Source of the DNA: Methylorubrum aminovorans
Lineage (GTDB): Bacteria > Pseudomonadota > Alphaproteobacteria > Rhizobiales > Beijerinckiaceae
NCBI RefSeq assembly: GCF_022179725.1
Contig: NZ_BPRC01000001.1
Location: 248,001 to 312,000, forward strand
DNA: 64,000 nucleotides
Reading direction: 5' to 3'
Shown: piece after piece, positions 19,360-27,932 of the stretch
How positions within the stretch are numbered: the first letter of the stretch is position 1
How the letters are laid out: each line of letters opens with the position of its first letter
The notes under the pieces: generated by a model
Database searches by the model: none
Told to the model about the DNA's origin: nothing
What the model saw: only the letters and a program-made list of their open reading frames with translations
Made by a program: the position numbers and the translations under genes

Positions 19360-19555
19360 TGTTCCGGTCGTTGGCGGGGTAGAGGTCGTTCACGCTGAAC
19401 GGGCCGCTGCCGTCGACCAGCAGGACGACCAGCTCGCCCATCGTCCAGAGGGCGTGCGGCAACGTCTCGATGAGGAAGACGAAGCTGCCCGCCTTCAACT
19501 CGGTACCCGTCGTCTTGTCGATTTTCGCGCCTTGCTGGTGATGGATCGAAGGGGC
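19360..19555 (-). pseudogene. Cupin-domain protein remnant
   Basis: The minus strand reads HHQQGAKIDKTTGTELKAGS, then F-V-F-L-I-E-T-L-P-H-A-L-W-T, then a V-V-L-L-V-D-G-S-G-P-F-S-V core. This resembles the second half of a small cupin domain (the L-x-A-G-S and P-H-x-x-W-T pattern). The frame begins right after an in-frame TAA and has no ATG, only TTG, and no ribosome binding site. On the C-terminal side it runs into Arg-rich non-coding-like sequence. It is best read as a decayed cupin gene. The rest of the 445-base gap (19330-19774) holds nothing else. Confidence 0.45.
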
Positions 19556-19774
19556 TTACCAGAAGAGCGGCGAACGCGGTGATTGGCCTATTCCGGGCGG
19601 CATGGTCATCCACCCGGCGAGAGACGGCCGGTTGGATAGCCGAAGACTGATGGTCGAGCCGGTCGTCGGCCGGTGCGCGGCGTCAGACGTCTCGATGGAT
19701 GGTGTCGAACGAAAGAGAGCGGCAGGACTCTCGCCCTGCCGCTCTCCTTGCTGCTGTCGAAGCGTCGAAGGCGC

Positions 19775-20203
19775 TCAGTAGGCTGTGCGGCCGTAGGCGC
19801 CGGCGCGATTGAGCGGCTCGCCGTAGGTGCCGGAGCCTTGATAGGCGGTGTAGCCGGCCGGACGACGGACCGAGCCCGTCACGATGTCGCCCGCGGCATC
19901 CGCGGTGCCACCCACCACGTTGCCCGCGGCGTTCACCGTGCCACCGACAACGGTGCCAGCCGCGTCGAGCGTGCCCCCGACGAGGGCGCCAGCCGTGTTG
20001 GTCACGCCGCCGACGACGTTGCCGACGCCGCCGATGAGGCCTCCGCGCTCGCGCACCGGGTCGATATGCGCACCCCAGACATTGAGCGTGCCGTCACGAT
20101 TATAGCTGGCGCTGTCGGACGGGACGCCCTGGGCGAAGCTCGGAGCCGTTGCCAAGCCGAGAGCGAGGGCAACGGCGGTGGTGATCTTGGTGCGGTTCGT
20201 CAT
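19775..20203 (-). CDS. Secreted protein with 11-residue Gly/Ala repeats
   Basis: The 142-residue product has a signal peptide (MTNRTKITTAVALALGLA..., cleavage likely after FAQ). A central region is built from near-perfect 11-residue units of the form V-V-G-G-T-x-x-A-A-G-x (about residues 52-105). The C-terminus is Tyr/Gly-rich. The repeats resemble glycine-zipper or amphipathic repeat segments of envelope stress proteins, but no family is assigned. The frame is open to 20350; the ATG at 20201-20203 is chosen because the signal peptide follows it. Confidence 0.8.
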   Translation of the reverse strand: MTNRTKITTAVALALGLATAPSFAQGVPSDSASYNRDGTLNVWGAHIDPVRERGGLIGGVGNVVGGVTNTAGALVGGTLDAAGTVVGGTVNAAGNVVGGTADAAGDIVTGSVRRPAGYTAYQGSGTYGEPLNRAGAYGRTAY

Positions 20204-20708
20204 GATTGTACCTCTATCTGTGTAGGCGGGCAGCGCATTGCATAGAATAGTCCGAGTAGAGACCCGTCCTGACTGCGGACCGTCCTTCGATGATACCGAT
20301 TTGGGCTCGAGAAATTGTGGGACAAGTCCCTGTTTGTCGCAGTGCAGCATCGATATATTTCAGATCAGCTGAAATAGCGATGAAATTTGATGCAGCGACA
20401 TTGCGCGCGTTCGAAAAGCAGTTCTATTTCAACGATTTCCCGTATCCGCGTTGAATTCGAAACGTATCGTGCACGAGCGCACATCGGCCCCCGGGCCCGC
20501 GATTTTTCGTGAGCCCTGCGTCCGCCGACGGGCGCTGGAGCCTGACCGCGCTCGCGTCAGGCGCCGACACCCGCAACATCAGCCGTGGGAGAAGCCGGGG
20601 ATCTGCGGCATTTCCCGACAGGTGGGCGATGTCCTGAGGGAGCGAAAATGCTCTATGGATCGGCGCGGCCCGCCTCCGGGCCCCCGCTCGCCGATGGCTG
20701 TTCGACCG
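20204..20708. other. Intergenic region between the repeat protein and polA
   Basis: The 505 bases hold the divergent promoters of the two flanking genes. The part at 20330-20450 is clearly richer in A/T than the surroundings. No additional gene was recognised; the polA frame is open back to 20451 but reads Arg/Pro-rich sequence there. Confidence 0.45.
20357..20375. promoter_or_regulatory. Palindrome upstream of polA
   Basis: ATTTCAG and CTGAAAT, 7-base arms with a 5-base spacer, lie in the A/T-rich part of the divergent region. This is a candidate operator for either flanking gene. Confidence 0.35.
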
Positions 20709-23700
20709 ATGACCGCTGAGACGCAACCGCAACCGGACAAGCCCGTCGGCGCTGACGACCGGGTGATCCTCGTCGACGGCTCGTCCTTCATCTTCCGGGC
20801 CTACTTTCAGTCGATCAATCAGGATCAGAAATACAACACGCGGCCCTCCGATGGCCTGCCCACGGGGGCGGTGCGGCTGTTCTGCACCAAGATCGCCCAG
20901 TTTCTCCAAGATGGCGCGGCGGGCGTGAAGCCGACCCATCTCGGCATCGTCTTCGACAAGTCCGAGGGCTCGTTCCGCAAGGAGCTGTTCCCCGACTACA
21001 AGGGCCACCGCCCCGACGCGCCGGACGACCTCAAGCGCCAGATGCCGCTGATGCGCGATGCGGTGCGCGCCTTCGGCCTGCATGCGGTGGAGCTGGAACG
21101 CTACGAGGCGGACGACCTGATCGCGACCTACGCGCGCCAAGCGGAGGCGCGGGGCGCCGAGGTCATCATCGTGTCCTCCGACAAGGACCTGATGCAGCTC
21201 GTCTCCGACAAGATCCGGTTCTACGACTTCGAGTCCGGCGCCAAAGGCAAGCCCGGCTACCGGCCCGAGCGCAACCTCGACCGCGACGCGATCATCGCTA
21301 AGTGGGAAGGACTGACGCCGGAGCAGATCGGCGACGCGCTCGCGCTCATCGGCGACACATCGGACAACGTACCGGGCGTGCCCGGCATCGGGCTCAAGAC
21401 GGCCGCCGCCCTGATCAAGGAATACGGCAGCCTGGCGCAGCTTCTGGAGCGGGCCGCCGAGATCAAGCAGCCCAAGCGCCGCGAGACGCTGCTCGCCAAC
21501 ATCGATCAGGCCAAGCTCTCACGCCGCCTCGTGGCGCTCGAAGAGAGCGTGCCGGTCCCGGTGCCGCTCGACGAACTCGGCGTGCCGCAGCCCAACCCGG
21601 AAAAGCTCGTCGGCTTCCTGAAAGCCATGGAGTTCAACACCCTGACGCGGCGCATCGCGCAGATGCTCCACGTCGATCCCGAGGCGGTGAAGCCCGACCC
21701 GGCACTGCTGCCCGGCGCCCAGCCCCACGCCTACACCAATGCGGCCGGCGGCAGCGATGCGGTGCCGTTCTTCGGCGACGACGTGCCGGTCGATCCCGAG
21801 ACCGCCGCCGCTCCGGAGCGGACGGACGGCGCGGCGCCGCCCGAAGCAGGCGAGATCGATCCCTTCGCCGATCTCGACCTGCCGGATCAGGCTCCGAAGA
21901 AGCGCGGCCCCGCCGAGCCGACGCCCTCGACCCTGGTGGCCGCCCGTGCGGCGGAGGCGGTGAAGCCGTTCGACACGTCGGCCTACGAGACGATTTCCAC
22001 GGTCGAGCAGTTGGAAGCCTGGATCGCCGAGAGCTACGAGGCCGGAATCATCGCGGTTGATACCGAGACCGACGCGCTCGATGCGGCCAAGGCCGGCCTC
22101 GTCGGTGTCTCGCTCGCCACCGCGCCGGGGCGGGCCGCCTACATCCCGCTCGCCCATGTGAAGCCCGAGGTGAAGGGCGGCGACCTGTTCGGCGAGAGCA
22201 GCGCGGAAGCGGACGCCTCCGACAAGCAGCCCGGCCAGATCGCGTTCGACACCGCGCTGAAGCTGCTGAAGCCGCTGCTGGAGGATGCGGGTACGCTCAA
22301 AGTCGGGCAGAACCTGAAATACGACCTCTCGGTCTTGCACCGTTACGGCATCGACGTGGCGCCCTTCGACGACACGATGCTGATCTCCTACGTGCTCGAT
22401 GCCGGCAAGGGCGGGCACGGCATGGACGAACTGGCCCGCCGCCATCTCGGCCATCAGCCGATCACCTTCGCGGATGTGGCCGGCACCGGCCGCAACAAGG
22501 TCACCTTCGACCGCGTCGCGATCGACAAGGCGACGGCCTACGCGGCGGAGGACGCCGACGTGACCTTGCGCCTGTGGCGGATGATGAAGCCGCGCCTCGT
22601 CGCCGAGCACCGGGTGACCGTCTACGAGACGCTGGAGCGCCCGCTGGTGCCGGTGCTGGCGCGGATGGAGCGGGCCGGCATCGCCATCGACCGCAACATG
22701 CTGAGCCGCCTCTCCGGCGACTTTTCGCAAATTCTGGCGCGGCTGGAGGAGGAGATCCAGGAGGACGCGGGCGAGCGTTTTCAGGTTTCCTCGCCGAAGC
22801 AGATCGGCGACGTCCTGTTCGGCAAGATGGGCCTGCCCGGCGCCAAGAAGACGCCGTCCGGCCAATGGGCCACGCCCGCGACGCTGCTCGAAGAACTCGC
22901 CCAGGCCGGCCACGACCTGCCGAAGAAGATCCTGAACTGGCGCCAGCTCTCCAAGCTGAAATCGACCTACACCGACTCGCTGCAGGAGCATGCCGACCGC
23001 GGCACCAACCGGGTTCACACCTCCTTCGCGCTTGCCGCGACGACGACCGGCCGGCTCTCCTCCTCGGATCCGAACCTGCAGAACATCCCGATCCGCACGG
23101 AGGAGGGGCGGCGCATCCGCCGCGCCTTCGTCGCGCCCGAGGGCAAGAAGCTGATCTCGGCCGACTATAGCCAGATCGAGCTGCGGCTGCTCGCCCACAT
23201 CGCCGACATCCCGCAATTGCGCGAGGCCTTCGAACAGGGGCTCGACATTCACGCGGCGACCGCCTCGGCGATGTTCGGCGTGCCGCTCGATCAGATGACC
23301 GGCGATCTGCGGCGGCGGGCCAAGACCATCAATTTCGGCATCATCTACGGCATCTCGGCCTTTGGCCTGGCCGACCGCCTCGGCATCGGCCGCGAAGAGG
23401 CCTCGGCCTTCATCAAGCAGTATTTCGAACGCTTCCCCGGCATCCGCGATTACATCGACACCACCAAGCGTTCCTGCCGCGAAAAGGGCTACGTGACGAC
23501 CCTGTTCGGGCGCGTCTGCCACTATCCGCAGATCCGCTCCAACAACCCGTCCGAGCGGGCGAGCGTGGAGCGTCAGGCCATCAACGCTCCGATTCAGGGC
23601 ACCGCCGCCGACATCATCCGCCGCGCCATGACGCGGATGGAGGACGCGCTGGAGGCGAAGAAGCTCACGGCGCGGATGCTGCTGCAGGTGCACGACGAAC

Positions 23701-23849
23701 TCGTGTTCGAGGTGCCCGACGACGAGGTCGAGGCGACGATTCCGGTGATCGCGCGGGTGATGGAGGAAGCACCGGCGCCGGCGCTCTCACTCAGCGTCCC
23801 GCTGGTGGTCGAGGCGCGGGCGGCGGGCAATTGGGAAGAGGCGCACTGA
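20709..23849 (+). CDS. polA: DNA polymerase I
   Basis: The 1046-residue protein has all three activities visible. The N-terminal 5'-3' exonuclease domain (from VILVDGSSFIFRAYF to about residue 300) includes the I-G-D-x-S-D-N-V-P-G-V-P-G-I-G helix-hairpin-helix. A long acidic linker follows. The 3'-5' exonuclease has Exo I VDTETDALD, Exo II VGQNLKYDL and Exo III YAAEDAD, so proofreading should be active. The polymerase domain has motif A SADYSQIELR, motif B RRAKTINFGIIYG and motif C QVHDELVFEV. It fills repair gaps and removes Okazaki primers. ATG 20709 is chosen; 20694 is an equally possible start. Confidence 0.96.
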   Translation: MTAETQPQPDKPVGADDRVILVDGSSFIFRAYFQSINQDQKYNTRPSDGLPTGAVRLFCTKIAQFLQDGAAGVKPTHLGIVFDKSEGSFRKELFPDYKGHRPDAPDDLKRQMPLMRDAVRAFGLHAVELERYEADDLIATYARQAEARGAEVIIVSSDKDLMQLVSDKIRFYDFESGAKGKPGYRPERNLDRDAIIAKWEGLTPEQIGDALALIGDTSDNVPGVPGIGLKTAAALIKEYGSLAQLLERAAEIKQPKRRETLLANIDQAKLSRRLVALEESVPVPVPLDELGVPQPNPEKLVGFLKAMEFNTLTRRIAQMLHVDPEAVKPDPALLPGAQPHAYTNAAGGSDAVPFFGDDVPVDPETAAAPERTDGAAPPEAGEIDPFADLDLPDQAPKKRGPAEPTPSTLVAARAAEAVKPFDTSAYETISTVEQLEAWIAESYEAGIIAVDTETDALDAAKAGLVGVSLATAPGRAAYIPLAHVKPEVKGGDLFGESSAEADASDKQPGQIAFDTALKLLKPLLEDAGTLKVGQNLKYDLSVLHRYGIDVAPFDDTMLISYVLDAGKGGHGMDELARRHLGHQPITFADVAGTGRNKVTFDRVAIDKATAYAAEDADVTLRLWRMMKPRLVAEHRVTVYETLERPLVPVLARMERAGIAIDRNMLSRLSGDFSQILARLEEEIQEDAGERFQVSSPKQIGDVLFGKMGLPGAKKTPSGQWATPATLLEELAQAGHDLPKKILNWRQLSKLKSTYTDSLQEHADRGTNRVHTSFALAATTTGRLSSSDPNLQNIPIRTEEGRRIRRAFVAPEGKKLISADYSQIELRLLAHIADIPQLREAFEQGLDIHAATASAMFGVPLDQMTGDLRRRAKTINFGIIYGISAFGLADRLGIGREEASAFIKQYFERFPGIRDYIDTTKRSCREKGYVTTLFGRVCHYPQIRSNNPSERASVERQAINAPIQGTAADIIRRAMTRMEDALEAKKLTARMLLQVHDELVFEVPDDEVEATIPVIARVMEEAPAPALSLSVPLVVEARAAGNWEEAH

Positions 23850-23938
23850 CATATGAATAGCGTGAGGCAGTAACATGCCTGTCGATCTCAGAAAATATGG
23901 TTGGGTTCGATAATAATTTGTAAGATTCGAGGGGCTTC

Positions 23939-24577
23939 ATGTTCTCTGATTTGAGCGAATTGTACACTGCAATGATTGAGATAGAGCCGCGCAATTTTGT
24001 ATCTCATTTCATTTTCGAGCCAGTTCCATTCCTGTTTGACGGGATCGTTTCGGACTGGATAGAATGGAAGACTGTTTTGGCGGAAAATATCGATGTAGAT
24101 CCTAGGGATATTGTTTTGACTGGTAGTGCTGCTCTTGGCTACAGCCTGAACCCAGTGAAGTCATTCAAATCGTTTGACGACAATTCTGACATCGATTGCG
24201 GCATCATAAGTCCACATTACTTTGACATATCTTGGAGATATTTGAGACAATTGCGGCCGTCTTGGTTATCTCTTCCGTCAAAAACAAAATTCGCTATCAA
24301 ATGCCATAGAGAAAGATACATTTTTTCAGGAACGATTGCCGCTGACTCGATACTTGAGCTGCTTCCATTCGGGAAGGAATGGATGTCTGCCCTGGAAAGA
24401 ATGAGCCAGATAGTTCCGACGAATGGGCGGCAAGTGAAGTTAAGAATATATAAGGATTTCGACTCCCTGAGATATTATCAGGCCTCGAATATAAGTTCAC
24501 TGCGGCAAGGCCTCGTCGCACCAGTCGAGGAGGACTCCGGCGACAGCGAAATCAGTGTAATTCCCACGGAGGAATGA
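23939..24577 (+). CDS. Nucleotidyltransferase-like protein, first gene of an AT-rich island
   Basis: The 212-residue protein carries a pattern of the DNA polymerase beta-type nucleotidyltransferase fold: L-T-G-S-A-A-L-G-Y followed about 20 residues later by D-D-N-S-D-I-D-C-G-I-I, i.e. the GS helix and the D-x-D metal-binding pair. A C-terminal segment K-L-R-I-Y-K-D-F-D-S-L-R-Y-Y-Q ends the fold region. No exact family was recognised. A ribosome binding site GAGGGG sits 4 bases before the ATG. Base and codon use (many ATA, AGA, TTT) differs sharply from the flanks, a sign of transfer. It is followed after one base by the DUF262 gene, so the two are translated as a unit. Confidence 0.75.
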   Translation: MFSDLSELYTAMIEIEPRNFVSHFIFEPVPFLFDGIVSDWIEWKTVLAENIDVDPRDIVLTGSAALGYSLNPVKSFKSFDDNSDIDCGIISPHYFDISWRYLRQLRPSWLSLPSKTKFAIKCHRERYIFSGTIAADSILELLPFGKEWMSALERMSQIVPTNGRQVKLRIYKDFDSLRYYQASNISSLRQGLVAPVEEDSGDSEISVIPTEE

Positions 24578-24578
24578 A

Positions 24579-25709
24579 GTGTCTCAAGCAGAAAACTTTC
24601 TTCATACTACGCATCGAACAATTACGTGGTTTAATAATGCTTTTTCGAGCGAAGATTTAGTTCTGGCCGCTCCATTTCAGCGCAATGCTGTATGGACTAA
24701 GGTTCAAAAATCTTATCTGATTGATACTATATTAAATGCTTTGCCGATTCCTGAGCTATATATGCAGGATGTTGTAGGGGACTCGGGAGAAGAAGTTCAT
24801 ATTGTGGTAGACGGGCAGCAACGCATTAGGGCTGTTCTCGATTACCTGCATGGAGAATTTTCTCTTGATGGGGATGATGTCGGAAAGCAATGGCGCGGAA
24901 GAAAGTTTGAGGAGCTGACATCTGAGGAAAAGAAATCAATATATAACTACAAATTTGTCGTCAGGATATTGCCCCCAACTCTAAAGGAGGAGGATATCAG
25001 GGGAATTTTCGCACGCTTGAACAAGAACGTTGTGACGCTTACTGATCAAGAGCTAAGAAACGCAACGTATTGGGGGCCTTTCATTAAATCTGTGCAATAC
25101 ATTGCTGACGCCGATACATTTTGGTCTAATTCAGGTATATTCTCGGCAAACGATCATCGCCGGATGCTTGATCATGAGTTTATCAGTGAGCTAGCAATTA
25201 CTTTTCTTCATGGGCCGCAGAATAAGAAGGATAAACTGGATAATTACTACCAATTATATGAAGCAGAGTTTGAGAACAAGGATTACATGATTGAGACGTT
25301 CAGAAAAATAACTGTCGAAATAACTCGCCTCCTGCCAGACCTCTCAAAAACTAGGTGGAAGAAAAAATCGGACTTCTACACATTGTTCCTGCAGCTTGCA
25401 GAGCGTGAGAAGCAGATACCATTGCCCGGCGATAGAATTAGCGGGATATCGAAGAAATTGATCGAGTTTGGGGAAAGAGTCGACAGTATACTCAGGCTTG
25501 ATGAAGATCAGTGGAAATCCTATGATGCAAATGTGGTTTCATATGCCAGAAATGTAGCTCGCGCTGCATCTGATCGCGCCAGCCGCGTATCGCGCGCAAC
25601 AGCTTTCTCGAAGTATATTTTTAATGAATCAGGGGGCGCTGATTCACAAGATCCTAGTTTCAACTTCGAACGCGTGGAGAACCAGGATTCAGGTATATCT
25701 GCAGACTAA
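24579..25709 (+). CDS. DUF262 domain protein (GmrS/SspE-type N-domain), second gene of the island
   Basis: The 376-residue protein has the DUF262 core in order: PFQRNAVWTKVQKSYLIDTI, the nucleotide-binding VVDGQQRIRAV motif (DGQQR), and I-F-A-R-L-N-K-N-V-V-T-L-T-D-Q-E-L-R-N-A. DUF262 is a ParB-like fold found in GmrSD type IV restriction and in SspE of phosphorothioate-based defence. No C-terminal DUF1524/HNH nuclease is visible, so any cleavage would need this domain alone or a partner. It starts with GTG 24579, preceded by GGAGG at a good distance, one base after the stop of the nucleotidyltransferase-like gene. Its TAA stop overlaps the stop codon of nfi on the other strand. Confidence 0.85.
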   Translation: MSQAENFLHTTHRTITWFNNAFSSEDLVLAAPFQRNAVWTKVQKSYLIDTILNALPIPELYMQDVVGDSGEEVHIVVDGQQRIRAVLDYLHGEFSLDGDDVGKQWRGRKFEELTSEEKKSIYNYKFVVRILPPTLKEEDIRGIFARLNKNVVTLTDQELRNATYWGPFIKSVQYIADADTFWSNSGIFSANDHRRMLDHEFISELAITFLHGPQNKKDKLDNYYQLYEAEFENKDYMIETFRKITVEITRLLPDLSKTRWKKKSDFYTLFLQLAEREKQIPLPGDRISGISKKLIEFGERVDSILRLDEDQWKSYDANVVSYARNVARAASDRASRVSRATAFSKYIFNESGGADSQDPSFNFERVENQDSGISAD

Positions 25710-26368
25710 AAGTTCCCAGCCGTCTTGTGCGCGAGCCGGATCGGCTCCGGCAGGCGGTATTTCGGCGAGCAGGCCAGCACCAGCTCGATCGAGCTCGGGA
25801 TGTCGGCGAGGTGCCCCGGCGAGATGAACAGCGGGTGCTTGGCCGTACGTGTACGGACCACGGCGCCGATGGTCTCGCCTCGATCGATCAGGGGGACGTG
25901 CGCGCCCTTCTCCTCGGAGAGCGGCGCGTTGGTGCCGACGAGCCGCGTCTTGCCGACGCCGATGGTCGGGCGCTGCAGCCACAGACCCATATGGCTGGCG
26001 ATGCCGATGCGGCGGGGATGGGCCGTGCCCATGCCGTCGAACAGGAACACGTCCGGCTCGGCGCGCAGGCGTCCGAACGCCTCTTCCAGCACCGGCCCTT
26101 CGCGAAAGCTCAGGAGGCCGGGAATGTAGGGAAAGGGCGTCGGCCGCTCGGCAACGGCCGTCTCCACCAGCAAGAAACCCGGAAACGTCACCACCACCAC
26201 CGCGGCGCGGGAGCGCTCGTTCTTCACGCTGACGTCGACTCCGGCCACCAGTCGGACCGCGCCGAGATCGATGGCGCGATCGGCCACGATCTCGCTGCGG
26301 AGCCGGCGCTGGATCGCGACGGCCTCGGCCGGCGTCAGATCCCAGGCATGGCGCGGGTGGAGCTCCAC
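25706..26368 (-). CDS. nfi: Endonuclease V (deoxyinosine-specific)
   Basis: The 220-residue protein matches endonuclease V in length and motifs: GVDVS (metal-binding Asp), Y-I-P-G-L-L-S-F-R-E-G-P (catalytic Glu) and LFDGMGTAHPRRIGIASHMG (second Asp and His). It nicks DNA near deaminated adenine. The frame is open to 26461, but that part overlaps ychF; GTG 26366-26368, 13 bases after the ychF stop, gives the right N-terminus and suggests co-transcription with ychF. Its stop overlaps the stop of the DUF262 gene. Confidence 0.93.
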   Translation of the reverse strand: MELHPRHAWDLTPAEAVAIQRRLRSEIVADRAIDLGAVRLVAGVDVSVKNERSRAAVVVVTFPGFLLVETAVAERPTPFPYIPGLLSFREGPVLEEAFGRLRAEPDVFLFDGMGTAHPRRIGIASHMGLWLQRPTIGVGKTRLVGTNAPLSEEKGAHVPLIDRGETIGAVVRTRTAKHPLFISPGHLADIPSSIELVLACSPKYRLPEPIRLAHKTAGNF

Positions 26369-26381
26369 GCCGCGGGCCCTG

Positions 26382-27479
26382 TCAGTTGGCGAAGCGGAAA
26401 TGCAGCACGTCGCCGTCCTGCACCACGTACTCCTTGCCCTCCAGCCGCAGCTTGCCGGCATCGCGCGCGCCGGCCTCGCCGTTCAGCGCGGTGTAGTCCT
26501 TGAAGGCGATGGTCTCGGCGCGGATGAAGCCCTTCTCGAAGTCGGTGTGGATCACGCCCGCCGCCGCCGGGGCGCGGGTGCCCTTCGTGATCGTCCAGGC
26601 GCGGGCCTCCTTCGGGCCGACCGTGAAGTAGGTCACGAGGCCGAGCAGATCGTAGCCGGCGCGGATCACCCGGTTGAGGCCGGGTTCGGTCAGGCCCACC
26701 GCCTCCAGAAACTCGGCCTGATCCGCCTCGGGCATCACCGCGATCTCGCTCTCGATCTTGGCCGAGACCACGACGGCGACGGCGCCCTCCGCCTTGGCCC
26801 GGTCGAACACGGCCTGAGACTTCGCATTGCCCTTGTCGGCGTCGCCCTCATCGACATTGCAGACGTAGAGCACGGGCTTGGCCGTCATCAGGCCCAGCTG
26901 CTGGAACAGCCGCTCCTCCTCGGGCTTGCGCTCGACAAGCCGGGCGGGCTTGCCGTCGCGCAGCAGCGGCAGGGCGCGGTTGACGAGGTCCAGAAACTCC
27001 TTGGCTTCCTTGTCGGAGCCCTTGGCACGCTTCTCCAGCGCGACGACGCGCTTCTCCAGGCTGTCGAGGTCGGCCAGCATCAGCTCGGTCTCGATCGTCT
27101 CGATATCGGCGATCGGATCGACCTTGCCCTCGACGTGTGTGACGTCGCCGTCCTCGAAGCAGCGCACCACGTGGGCGATGGCATCGACTTCGCGGATGTT
27201 GGCGAGGAACTGGTTGCCGAGACCTTCGCCTTTCGAGGCGCCGCGCACGAGGCCGGCGATGTCGACGAAGGTCAGCCGCGTCGGGATGATCTCCTTCGAG
27301 GAGGCGATCCGGGCGAGGTCATCGAGGCGCGGATCGGGCACTGCTACCTCGCCGACATTCGGCTCGATGGTGCAGAACGGGTAGTTCGCGGCCTGGGCCG
27401 CAGCGGTCTGCGTCAGCGCGTTGAAGAGAGTCGACTTGCCGACGTTTGGCAGGCCGACGATGCCGCATTTGAAGCCCAT
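26382..27479 (-). CDS. ychF: YchF, redox-regulated ribosome-associated ATPase of the Obg family
   Basis: The 365-residue protein begins MGFKCGIVGLPNVGKSTLFN, with the P-loop GLPNVGKST. It continues with switch DIAGLVRGASKGEGLGNQFL, the NVDE variant in place of NKxD (V-L-Y-V-C-N-V-D-E) that favours ATP over GTP, and a C-terminal TGS domain. It associates with ribosomes and affects translation and stress responses. In many alphaproteobacteria it lies next to rplY-pth; here a toxin-antitoxin pair separates it from pth. Confidence 0.97.
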   Translation of the reverse strand: MGFKCGIVGLPNVGKSTLFNALTQTAAAQAANYPFCTIEPNVGEVAVPDPRLDDLARIASSKEIIPTRLTFVDIAGLVRGASKGEGLGNQFLANIREVDAIAHVVRCFEDGDVTHVEGKVDPIADIETIETELMLADLDSLEKRVVALEKRAKGSDKEAKEFLDLVNRALPLLRDGKPARLVERKPEEERLFQQLGLMTAKPVLYVCNVDEGDADKGNAKSQAVFDRAKAEGAVAVVVSAKIESEIAVMPEADQAEFLEAVGLTEPGLNRVIRAGYDLLGLVTYFTVGPKEARAWTITKGTRAPAAAGVIHTDFEKGFIRAETIAFKDYTALNGEAGARDAGKLRLEGKEYVVQDGDVLHFRFAN

Positions 27480-27482
27480 GGG

Positions 27483-27932
27483 TCAGTTCCGCAGGAAGAG
27501 GTCGTCCGGTGAAACCCGGAAGGGATCGATGAGGGTGAGGCTCAGGAACGTCGTTCCGTGAGCCATGTCCTCGGTGAGGAAGTAGCGGCAGCCCTGCAGG
27601 TGGGCGGCGGCGAGAAGGAGACAATCGAACCACTGATAGCCGAGCTTGACCCGGACGGCCCACGCGACATCGATATCTTCATCGGAGAGGGGCCGGTCGC
27701 CCCAGATGCGGAGAGCGCCGATCTCGTCCTGTATGTCCTTCAGCGGACGATGAGGCTCGTTCTTCAGGATCCAGCGGGTCAGTTCATTCAGCACTTGGAG
27801 GTTGGTGCTGGCATTGCCGCGGGTCCCGAGATCGAGGAGCCAATTCGTTGCCGACTGCCTTTTGGCGGTGTTGCGGGCGTCGCGGGCATAGATCAGGACG
27901 TTGGTATCAACGAAGACGCGCTCAGTCGTCAT
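27483..27932 (-). CDS. PIN-domain toxin, VapC-like
   Basis: The 149-residue PIN-domain protein is a likely RNase toxin. The first acidic residue is in R-V-F-V-D-T-N-V-L-I-Y, a second in Q-V-L-N-E-L-T-R-W, and a later one in Y-Q-W-F-D-C-L-L-L-A-A-A; together they form the Mg-binding site. The frame is open to 27962, but ATG 27930-27932 overlaps the end of the antitoxin gene by 11 bases, the usual coupled arrangement. It ends 3 bases before the ychF start and is likely transcribed together with it. Confidence 0.88.
   Translation of the reverse strand: MTTERVFVDTNVLIYARDARNTAKRQSATNWLLDLGTRGNASTNLQVLNELTRWILKNEPHRPLKDIQDEIGALRIWGDRPLSDEDIDVAWAVRVKLGYQWFDCLLLAAAHLQGCRYFLTEDMAHGTTFLSLTLIDPFRVSPDDLFLRN

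Noticed and set aside
20409..20424. GTTC repeat upstream of polA resembling the alphaproteobacterial LexA box
   Set aside because: The two GTTC copies are 8 bases apart rather than 7, so it does not match the known spacing.
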